Origin: Olsenella sp. An290
Lineage (GTDB): Bacteria; Actinomycetota; Coriobacteriia; Coriobacteriales; Atopobiaceae
Length of the DNA stretch: 50,103 nucleotides
Assembly (NCBI RefSeq): GCF_002159535.1
Contig: NZ_NFIU01000014.1
Location: 1 to 50,103 of the forward strand
Reading direction: 5' to 3'
Shown: piece by piece, positions 42,523-50,103 of the stretch
Numbering within the stretch: position 1 is the first letter of the stretch
Layout of the letters: each line of letters begins with the position of its first letter
The notes under the pieces: generated by a model
Seen by the model: the letters and a program-made list of their open reading frames with translations, nothing else
Database searches by the model: none
What the model was told of the DNA's origin: nothing
Translations under genes and position numbers: made by a program

Positions 42523-43065
42523 CTACCCCCGGACGATGGCCATGAGGACGTCGTCGCAGTAGCCCTCGTCGGCACCCAGGTAGATGGCATCGCGAAGCAC
42601 GCCCTCCACGACGAACCCCGCCCGCTCGTAGACGTGGCGCGCCCGCGGGTTGATGGAGAACACGTCGAGCGAGAGCCGATGGAGCCCCAGCTCGTCGAGG
42701 GCGAGGTCGCGCGTCAGGCACGTGGCCCAGGTCCCCAGGCCACGGCCGCGCGCGGCGGGGCCGAAGAGGCAGATCCGGAAGTTGGCGCTTCTCGCCTCCC
42801 AGTCGATCTCGTTGATGACGCTCTCCCCCACCACGCGCCCGTCGGGCGCGATGACGAGCAGGTCGTAGCGGGTGGGGTCGTCCACGCAGCGCAGGAAGAA
42901 GTCGCGGACGGCCTCCCGCGGGTAGCTCGGCGCGCTCCCGGTGAGGCGCACGGCCTCTGGGTCAAGGGCCTCGAACCCGTCAAGGTAGGCTCCCACGTCC
43001 TCGCGCCGCGCGAGGCGCAGCACGTAGCCGTCCGTACGCTCCCAGCGCACGTCACGCTTGCCCAT
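42523..43065 (-). CDS. GNAT-family N-acetyltransferase (RimJ/RimL type)
   Basis: About 180 residues. An acetyl-CoA transferase of the RimJ/RimL-like group: the acetyl-CoA loop is PAARGRGLGTWATCL, followed by the typical GLHRLSLDVFSINPRARHVYERAGFVVEGVLRD. The acceptor may be a protein N-terminus, an amino acid or an antibiotic; it cannot be told. The ATG at 43065 has GGGGGAGG very close upstream; an in-frame ATG at 43092 is the alternative. It directly follows the DUF218 gene on the same strand. Confidence 0.85.
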   Translation of the reverse strand: MGKRDVRWERTDGYVLRLARREDVGAYLDGFEALDPEAVRLTGSAPSYPREAVRDFFLRCVDDPTRYDLLVIAPDGRVVGESVINEIDWEARSANFRICLFGPAARGRGLGTWATCLTRDLALDELGLHRLSLDVFSINPRARHVYERAGFVVEGVLRDAIYLGADEGYCDDVLMAIVRG

Positions 43066-43094
43066 GGCCTCCCCCCAGCTTCCGGCGCGCATCC

Positions 43095-43802
43095 CTACAG
43101 GTTCCCCACGAGCGCGTCCTTCACGATGGCCGCGCACTCGCGCAGCGCGCTCTGGGGCAGGTAGAGCGGGTTGGAGGGCGCGGCCAGGCCGTGGGCCGCG
43201 CTCAGACCGTTCTTCTCGGCAATGCGCAGGGCACGGTAGAGGTGGAAGTCGTTGGTGACCACGCCCACCGAGGCGCCCTCCGGCAGGAGCGCGGCGGAGT
43301 TGCGGACGTTCTCGGCCGTGGTGGTGGAGCGGTCCTCGCGCATGACGCGAGCCTCCTCGAGGCCGTGCTCCATGAGGTAGTCGTACATGGCGTCGGCCTC
43401 GGGGCGAACCTCGCCAAAGCCCTGCCCGCCCGAGACGACGCAGGTCGTCTCGGGGTTGTCCCCCAGGTAGTCGAGGGCCGCGTCGAGCCTGAACGCGAGG
43501 GCCTCGCTCGGGGTGCCGTCCGGTCGGAGGCCGGCGCCCAGCACGACCAGGTAGTCGAGGCCCGCAGGCGGGGCTGCCGCGGCCGTCGTGGCGATGACCC
43601 CGCAGAGCCCGCCCGCCACCACGGCGAGCGCGGCGAGCGCGGCGACGATCGCACGGCGGGCCCAGCGCACGCGCGCGGCCACGAGGAGGGCCGCGGCGAG
43701 GGCAAGCCACACGAGAAAGAACCCGCCGGCCGGGTAGAGCAGCGCCATGGCCACGCCGTAGGCCGCGGAGGCAACACCCAGGACCGTCAGTGCCACAACC
43801 AT
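43095..43802 (-). CDS. DUF218/YdcF-ElyC-like membrane protein
   Basis: About 235 residues. Two or three N-terminal hydrophobic segments (about 1-75) precede a DUF218 domain with the family marks DYLVVLGAGLRPDGTPS, CVVSGGQG, EDRSTTTAENVRNSA and VVTNDFHLYRAL. ElyC, a relative, acts in envelope and undecaprenyl-phosphate metabolism; SanA relatives affect the wall barrier. The ATG at 43802 has GGGGAG upstream. It diverges from the AmmeMemoRadiSam operon with 122 bases between starts. Confidence 0.85.
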   Translation of the reverse strand: MVVALTVLGVASAAYGVAMALLYPAGGFFLVWLALAAALLVAARVRWARRAIVAALAALAVVAGGLCGVIATTAAAAPPAGLDYLVVLGAGLRPDGTPSEALAFRLDAALDYLGDNPETTCVVSGGQGFGEVRPEADAMYDYLMEHGLEEARVMREDRSTTTAENVRNSAALLPEGASVGVVTNDFHLYRALRIAEKNGLSAAHGLAAPSNPLYLPQSALRECAAIVKDALVGNL

Positions 43803-43924
43803 GTCGCTTCTCCCCCACTCGCCCATTCGTGCCCGCCGACCGGGCCTCCCTGGGCACAATGGTACCAGGCGCAACGCGCGACACACAAATCCGACGCGAT
43901 CGCCGCCGCTGGGGGGAGGCCCGC

Positions 43925-45355
43925 ATGCCCATCGTCATAGCCGCCGCCGTACCGCACCCGCCGCTCGTCGTCCCCGGCGTGGGGCACGGCCGCGAGCGAG
44001 AGATCCCGTCCACCGTGGACGCATACCGCGAGGTCGCGCGGCGGATCGCCGAGCTCGGGCCGGACACGGTCGTCATCTCGAGCCCGCACACGGCGATGTA
44101 CCTCGACTACCTCCACATCGCGCCCGGGCCGGGCGCGAGAGGGACGTTCGCGCAGTTCGGTGACGCCGCGGACGGCTCCGGCGTCACCTACGACGAGGAG
44201 CTCGTCGCCGAGCTCTGCCGCCTCGCGCGGGAGGAGGGGCTGCCCGCCGGCACCGCGGGCGAGCGGGAGCGCGAGCTCGACTGGGGCGTCCTCGTGCCGC
44301 TCCACTTCATACAGGACGCCTATGCGGAGCTGCGCGCCGACCACCGCGAGCCCACCCCCTACCGCGTGGTGCGCATGGGCATCTCCGGCCTCTCCCCGCT
44401 CCAGCACTACCGCCTGGGCCAGCTGGTCGCGCGCGCGGCCGAGCGCCTGGGGCGCCGCGTGGCCTACGTGGCCTCGGGAGACCTCTCGCACAAGCTGGCA
44501 AAGGACGGACCGTACGGGTTCGCCCCGGAGGGGCCCGTCTTTGACGAGCTCGCCTGCAGGGCGCTCGGCTCCGGTGCCTTCCTCGAGCTGCTCACCGCAG
44601 ACCCCAGCCTCTGCGAGCGCGCCGCGGAGTGCGGCCTGCGCTCCTTCCAGATCATGACGGGCGCGCTCGACCGCACGCCCGTCACGGCCGAGCTCCTCTC
44701 CTACGAGGGCCCCTTCGGCGTGGGCTACGGCGTCGCGTGCTTCTTGCCCTCCGGTGCGGCCGGCAGCGACCCCTCCCGCGCCTTCGGCGAGGCATACGAG
44801 ACCTGGCACGCCGCGGACATGGAGCGGCGCCGCGCCGGGGAGGACGCGTACGTGGCGCTTGCGCGCGCCTCGCTCGAGCATCGCGTGGGCACGGGACGGC
44901 GCCTGCCCGTCCCGGACGGCCTTCCCCCGGAGCTGCTCTCGCGCCAGGCCGGGGCCTTTGTGTCGCTGAAGAAGAACGGCCAGCTGAGAGGCTGCATCGG
45001 CACCATCGCGCCCACGCGCGCGAGCCTCGCGGAGGAGATCGTGGCCAATGCGGTCTCGGCCGGCCTCCACGACCCCCGCTTCCCGCCCGTCACGGCCGAC
45101 GAGCTCCCCGAGCTCGTCTACGACGTCGACGTCCTCGGCGCGCCGGAGCCCGTGCGCGACCCCGAGGAGCTGGACCCGCGCCGCTACGGCGTGATCGTGA
45201 GCGCGCCGGACGGCAGGCGCGGCCTGCTCCTCCCCGACCTCGACGGCGTGGACACCGTCGAGGAGCAGCTGCGCATCGCCGCGCGCAAGGGCGGCATCGC
45301 GCTCACGGAGGAGGGCGTCGCCCTCGAGCGCTTTGTCGTGGAGCGTCACCGGTGA
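43925..45355 (+). CDS. AmmeMemoRadiSam fusion protein: LigB/MEMO-like plus AMMECR1
   Basis: About 476 residues, two proteins in one. Residues 1-275 are a LigB-type class III extradiol dioxygenase-like domain related to MEMO1: IAAAVPHPPLVVPGVG with the metal His, SSPHTAMYLDYLH, ASGDLSHKL. Residues about 300-470 are an AMMECR1 domain with the hallmark KKNGQLRGCIGT. In many bacteria and archaea these parts and a radical SAM protein form the AmmeMemoRadiSam system, whose biochemical function is unsettled. GGGGGAGG precedes the ATG. The stop overlaps the radical SAM start as GTGA. Confidence 0.9.
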   Translation: MPIVIAAAVPHPPLVVPGVGHGREREIPSTVDAYREVARRIAELGPDTVVISSPHTAMYLDYLHIAPGPGARGTFAQFGDAADGSGVTYDEELVAELCRLAREEGLPAGTAGERERELDWGVLVPLHFIQDAYAELRADHREPTPYRVVRMGISGLSPLQHYRLGQLVARAAERLGRRVAYVASGDLSHKLAKDGPYGFAPEGPVFDELACRALGSGAFLELLTADPSLCERAAECGLRSFQIMTGALDRTPVTAELLSYEGPFGVGYGVACFLPSGAAGSDPSRAFGEAYETWHAADMERRRAGEDAYVALARASLEHRVGTGRRLPVPDGLPPELLSRQAGAFVSLKKNGQLRGCIGTIAPTRASLAEEIVANAVSAGLHDPRFPPVTADELPELVYDVDVLGAPEPVRDPEELDPRRYGVIVSAPDGRRGLLLPDLDGVDTVEEQLRIAARKGGIALTEEGVALERFVVERHR

Positions 45356-46233
45356 GCGCGGGCGAGGGGTGCCGCGTCGCCCGCGCCGGCACCGCCATCT
45401 GCGACGTCTGTCCCCGTCACTGCCACCTTGGCCCGGGGGCGCTCGGTGCCTGCCGCGCGCGGCGCAGCCTCGGCGGCGCAGTCGTGCCGGAGGGCTACGG
45501 CCGCGTGACCTCCATCGCGCTCGACCCCGTGGAGAAGAAGCCGCTCGCCCGCTTCATGCCCGGCGCGTACGTGGTCTCCGTCGGGGGCTACGGCTGCAAC
45601 CTGCGCTGCCCCTTCTGCCAGAACTGGGAGATCTCCCAGGCGGGCGAGAAGGACGTGCGCTGGCGCGAGGTCATGCCGGACGAGCTGGTCTCGCTGGCCG
45701 CCGAGGCGCGGAGGCGCGACCCGCGCGTCTTGGGCATCGCCTACACCTACAACGAGCCGCTCGTCTGCTGGGAGTACGTCCGCGACTGCGCGCGGCTGGC
45801 GCACGAGGCCGGCCTCGTCAACGTGCTCGTGTCAAACGGGTGTGTTGAGCCGGGCGTCCTCGACGGGCTCGCGGGGCTCGTCGACGCGGCGAACATCGAC
45901 CTCAAGGGCTTCTCGGACGCCTTCTACGACGCCTGCGGGGCCGCACCGGGCTCCTTCTCGCGCGTGCGCGCCACGATCGAGCGGCTCGCGGCGGACCCCA
46001 CCTGTCACCTGGAGGTCACCACGCTCGTCATCCCCGGCATGAACGACTCCGAGGGCGAGGGCGAGGCCATCGCCCGATGGCTCGCCGGGCTGGGGGACGT
46101 CCCCTATCACGTGACGCGCTTCTTCCCGTGCTGGCGCATGGCCGACCGGCCGCCCACGCCCGTCTCGACCGTGCGGCATCTGGCCGACGTCGCCCGCCGC
46201 CACCTTGCCCACGTCTTTGTGGGCAACTGCTAG
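45352..46233 (+). CDS. amrS: AmmeMemoRadiSam system radical SAM enzyme
   Basis: About 293 residues. The radical SAM cluster motif is C82-x3-C86-x2-C89 in GCNLRCPFCQNWEIS. A Cys-rich N-terminus with C17, C20, C24 and C34 may bind a second metal or cluster. SNGCVEP, NIDLKGFSDAFY and TTLVIPGMNDSE are as in AmrS and pyruvate-formate-lyase-activase-like members. The start is GTG at 45352, overlapping the fusion protein's stop, so the two are coupled. The target is unknown; a modification of a protein or tRNA has been proposed in general for the system. Confidence 0.92.
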   Translation: MSAGEGCRVARAGTAICDVCPRHCHLGPGALGACRARRSLGGAVVPEGYGRVTSIALDPVEKKPLARFMPGAYVVSVGGYGCNLRCPFCQNWEISQAGEKDVRWREVMPDELVSLAAEARRRDPRVLGIAYTYNEPLVCWEYVRDCARLAHEAGLVNVLVSNGCVEPGVLDGLAGLVDAANIDLKGFSDAFYDACGAAPGSFSRVRATIERLAADPTCHLEVTTLVIPGMNDSEGEGEAIARWLAGLGDVPYHVTRFFPCWRMADRPPTPVSTVRHLADVARRHLAHVFVGNC

Positions 46234-46300
46234 CGCGCCATGGGCTCAAGGGCTATCTGGCGCGCCGCCCCGACAAGGCGGGCGACGCCTGTGGCGGTCG

Positions 46301-46897
46301 CTAGCGAACCACGCGAACGCGCTCGGACGCGGGGAGCTTCTCGATCGGCGCCGCCGGCGCGGAGATCCCGCCGAAGACCATCTGCGAGGCGAGCGCCCAC
46401 TCCACAGGAACGCCCCAGCGGGCCTTGACCGCATCGTCGATGAGCGGGTTGTAGTGCTGGAGGCTCGCGCCCACGCCCCTCTCGGCAAGCGCGTTCCACA
46501 CGTTGACCTCGACCATGCCCAGCGCGTGCTCGGCAAAGCCGTCAAAGGCCGCGGCATAGGTGGGGAACCGCGCCTTGAGGTCCTCGACGGCGGGGCGGTT
46601 CTCGAAGAAGAGCACCGTGCCCGCGCCGGCGGCAAAGCCGGCGAGCTTCTCGGCCGTCGGGGCGAAGGACCCTGCCGGCACGACGGCCTCGAGGGCGGGG
46701 CGCACGACCTCGTTCCACAGCGCGCGGTGCTGCCCGCCCAGAAGGACCACGGCGCGGCCGCTCTGCACGTTGAAGGGAGAGGGCGAGGCCACGACCGCCT
46801 CCTCGACGGTGCGGACGAGCTCCTCATCGGGGATGGGAAGCTGGTCAGAGAGCGCGTAGACGCTGCGACGACGGTTGATGACGTCCAGGTAGCTCAT
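46301..46897 (-). CDS. Nitroreductase-family protein (oxidoreductase, Frm2-like)
   Basis: About 198 residues. The start NRRRSVYALSDQLPIPDEE and PSPFNVQSGRAVVLLG, then EVNVWNALAERGVGASLQHYN, are typical of the NfnB/Frm2-like branch of FMN-dependent nitroreductases, which act on nitroaromatics or oxidised lipids. Length is normal and AAAGGAGT precedes the ATG. It is on its own between amrS and purF. The gap 46234-46300 shows nothing. Confidence 0.85.
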   Translation of the reverse strand: MSYLDVINRRRSVYALSDQLPIPDEELVRTVEEAVVASPSPFNVQSGRAVVLLGGQHRALWNEVVRPALEAVVPAGSFAPTAEKLAGFAAGAGTVLFFENRPAVEDLKARFPTYAAAFDGFAEHALGMVEVNVWNALAERGVGASLQHYNPLIDDAVKARWGVPVEWALASQMVFGGISAPAAPIEKLPASERVRVVR

Positions 46898-47013
46898 GGG
46901 GACTCCTTTGCGACGGCGTTTGTTAGCCGTGTTCTACCCAATATGCTATCTGTCTAGTCACATATTGCCGCCGGGCGCCCGGGAGCGGCGCGGCCGGCAG
47001 GCGCCAACGGGAG

Positions 47014-47056
47014 TCGGCCCCGGCGGGCAGCCGTGACGGCAGCCGGCCGGGGCCGA
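47014..47056 (-). terminator. Possible hairpin after purF homologue
   Basis: TCGGCCCCGGC (47014-47024) pairs with 47046-47056, with an internal CCGTGACGG stem. It lies 34 bases beyond the purF stop on the minus strand and lacks a T run. The rest of 46898-47089 shows only a short AT-richer patch. Confidence 0.4.
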
Positions 47057-47089
47057 TGGCGGGGGCGCTCGCGAGAGCCTGCCCCGTCG

Positions 47090-48511
47090 CTACTCCTTGC
47101 CGTTCCAGCAGTAGGTGCAGACCTTCTTGCGGTCGATGCCAATGGCCTCGAGCATGCCGTCCAGGCTCTGGTACTCCAGGGAGTCGAAGCCCATCTCCTC
47201 GCAGATGGAGCGCAGCAGGCAGCGCCCGCGCTCGGTGCGGCCGTCGGCGTACTCCTCGAGGTGCTTCTCGCCCTCGTCCCCCTCGAGCTCGCGGACCTTG
47301 CGCCGGGCGATGAGCTCGTACTCGGAGCGGCTGCGGGAGAACGAGAGGTACTTGCAGCCGTACATGATCGGCGGGCAGGCCGAGCGCATGTGGACCTCGG
47401 AGACGCCGGTGTCGCGCAGGAAGTCGATCGTCTCGCGCATCTGCGTGCCGCGGACGATGGAGTCGTCCACGAGGAGCAGCCGCTTGTCGCGGATGAGCTC
47501 GGGCACCGGGATCTGCTTCATCTTGGCCACGCGGTTGCGGACCTCCTGGTTGGCGGGCATGAAGGAGCGCGGCCAGGTGGGCGTGTACTTGACGAAGGGA
47601 CGCGCGAGCGGCACGCCGGACTCGTTGGCGTAGCCGATGCCGTGCGGCAGGCCCGAGTCGGGCATGCCGGCCACGTAGTCGACCTCGGGCAGAAGCCCCG
47701 CCGCGCGCTCGTCGCGGGCCATGATGGCGCCGTTGCGGTAGCGCATGACCTCGACGTTCACGCCCTCGTAGTTGGAGTTGGGGTAGCCGTAGTAGACCCA
47801 CAAGAACGCGCAGATGCGCATCTCGTCACGCGGCTCGGAGAGCGTCTCGTAGCCGTCGGGCGTGATCTTGACGATCTCCGCGGAGCCCAGCTCGTACTCG
47901 TCGGCGTAGCCGAGCTTGCCGTAGGCGAAGGACTCAAAGGACACGCAGTAGCCGTCGTCGTCCTTGCCCACCAGCACCGGCAGGCGGCCCATCTTGTCGC
48001 GCGCGGCGATGAGCTCGCCGGACTCCGTCATGATGAGCAGCGTGAGCGAGCCCTCGATCTGGTCCTGCGCGTAGCGGATGCCGTCCACGAGGGAGCCCTG
48101 CGTGTTGATGAGCGCCGCAACGAGCTCGTTCACGTTCACCGCGCCCGAGCTCGTGGCCATGAACTGGTGGCCGTTGCCCTCGAAGCGCGCCACGAGCTCG
48201 TCGGCGTTGACGATGGCGCCCACCGTGGAGATGGCGTAGAGCCCCAGGTGCGAGCGCACGAGCAGCGGCTGCGGGTCGGAGTCGGAGATGCAGCCCATGG
48301 CGCACGTGCCGGAGAGCTCGGGGAGGTCGTGCTCGAACTTGGTGCGGAAGGGGGTGTTCTCAATCGAGTGGATCTGGCGGTTGAAGCCGCCGTTCTCGCG
48401 AAGCGAAACCATGCCCGCGCGCCGCGTGCCCAGGTGCGAGTGATAGTCCACGCCAAAGAACACGTCAAGTGCGACGTCACGGTGCGAGACCGCGCCAAAG
48501 AACGCTCCCAT
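47090..48511 (-). CDS. purF: Amidophosphoribosyltransferase homologue (PurF) with degenerate glutaminase site
   Basis: About 473 residues, full PurF length. The phosphoribosyltransferase half is intact: PRPP loop LVDDSIVRGT at 347-356. Four cysteines that match the 4Fe-4S ligands of B. subtilis-type PurF are present (C234, C386, C465, C468). The glutaminase half keeps the fold but not the catalysis: the mature N-terminal Cys is absent (MGAFFGAVS instead of MCG.FG), HRGQ is HLGT, and the oxyanion NGN region reads TVGAIV. The start at 48511 has GGAGGT upstream; no upstream in-frame Cys-Gly start was found. It may use ammonia, or be a regulatory paralogue. Confidence 0.85.
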   Translation of the reverse strand: MGAFFGAVSHRDVALDVFFGVDYHSHLGTRRAGMVSLRENGGFNRQIHSIENTPFRTKFEHDLPELSGTCAMGCISDSDPQPLLVRSHLGLYAISTVGAIVNADELVARFEGNGHQFMATSSGAVNVNELVAALINTQGSLVDGIRYAQDQIEGSLTLLIMTESGELIAARDKMGRLPVLVGKDDDGYCVSFESFAYGKLGYADEYELGSAEIVKITPDGYETLSEPRDEMRICAFLWVYYGYPNSNYEGVNVEVMRYRNGAIMARDERAAGLLPEVDYVAGMPDSGLPHGIGYANESGVPLARPFVKYTPTWPRSFMPANQEVRNRVAKMKQIPVPELIRDKRLLLVDDSIVRGTQMRETIDFLRDTGVSEVHMRSACPPIMYGCKYLSFSRSRSEYELIARRKVRELEGDEGEKHLEEYADGRTERGRCLLRSICEEMGFDSLEYQSLDGMLEAIGIDRKKVCTYCWNGKE

Positions 48512-48617
48512 GCTACCTCCATGTCCGGGGCGTGCGGGTTGAATCGCGCAACGCCCGCCATCTGCCACAGTGCAGTATATCGTGTGGCCGCGACGCAGCG
48601 TGACCGTGTCGGGGAAC

Positions 48618-48637
48618 TTGTCACGCCCACGTGACAA
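48618..48637. promoter_or_regulatory. Palindromic operator candidate upstream of eno
   Basis: TTGTCAC-GCCCAC-GTGACAA is a 20-bp dyad in the purF-eno divergent region, 57-76 bases upstream of the eno -10 element. Its outer TTGT/ACAA resembles Rex sites, but the inner bases do not. Confidence 0.45.
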
Positions 48638-48687
48638 ACCGGCGCGGGAGGCGGGGTTCTTCTCGCCTGGCGCATAGTTCAAGTTAG

Positions 48688-50034
<1,347 letters not shown>

Positions 50035-50103
50035 GCAGGCTCGCGGCGCACGCCGCGCGGTGCCGGGACCTGCCGCGCGGCGGGCCGCTCCCCCGCCCCC
50101 CTC

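Noticed and set aside
38228-42721. 1497-residue open frame on the minus strand
   Set aside because: It runs opposite to four well-supported genes (HD, trmB, LOTUS-like, icd); its length reflects GC bias.
48618-48637. Rex redox-repressor site
   Set aside because: Outer TTGT/ACAA fits, but the inner bases TGAA/TTCA of the Rex consensus are missing.

Overview
This 50.1 kb window is a visibly GC-rich, gene-dense piece of bacterial chromosome. Gene content points to an anaerobic actinobacterium of the class Coriobacteriia, most likely an Olsenella/Atopobium-type genus. The pointers are an oxygen-independent class III ribonucleotide reductase (NrdD/NrdG), an M16C peptidase, a CBS-containing family II pyrophosphatase, a eukaryotic-type NADP isocitrate dehydrogenase and an AmmeMemoRadiSam locus. 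The taxon is an inference from gene families. No rRNA or tRNA gene, phage, insertion sequence or CRISPR array was seen.

Layout. 1-1345: a small pseudouridine synthase between two copies of a repeat made of alternating inverted motifs, one copy being a palindrome with 109-bp perfect arms. 1590-5278: a MacAB/YknXYZ-like exporter operon ending in a terminator. 5293-5590: five 61-bp tandem units. 5664-10225: cell-envelope genes (D-Ala-D-Ala carboxypeptidase, UppP, a secreted coiled-coil wall protein) and a universal stress protein. 10265-14336: an EamA transporter and an M16C peptidase, diverging from a 31-bp-arm palindrome. 14342-21134: a KdpDE-like two-component system, a Na,K-ATPase-like P-type pump, two TrkA-type proteins and an unannotated 36-residue membrane peptide. 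21228-23877: nitroreductase, HAD phosphatase and aminotransferase. 24128-27397: nrdD preceded by paired NrdR boxes, then nrdG. 27631-30122: an orphan gene, a MalY-like lyase and a VOC protein. 30191-35268: leuA-leuC-leuD-leuB on the minus strand behind a leucine-rich leader peptide and attenuator. 35476-42505: membrane protein, pyrophosphatase, HD nucleotidase, TrmB, a LOTUS-like protein and icd. 42523-46897: GNAT, DUF218, the AmmeMemoRadiSam pair and a nitroreductase. 47090-50034: a PurF homologue and enolase.

How the parts work together. The 14.3-21.1 kb block reads as one monovalent-cation homeostasis module: sensor kinase, regulator, a candidate regulator-binding site of two 21-bp direct repeats exactly 32 bp apart, pump, two nucleotide-sensing TrkA proteins and a micropeptide. 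No kdpFABC or Trk/Ktr membrane subunit is visible. The leu block is a complete leucine branch with its own attenuator, and two of its gaps carry a hairpin element whose stem shows a compensatory base change. The PurF homologue keeps its PRPP and Fe-S residues but appears to have lost its glutaminase catalytic residues.

A second theme is non-coding: many gaps carry long, precise inverted repeats of unrelated sequence (1-294, 11249-11330, 21147-21198, 26551-26759, 31856-31926, 32015-32088, 33378-33449).
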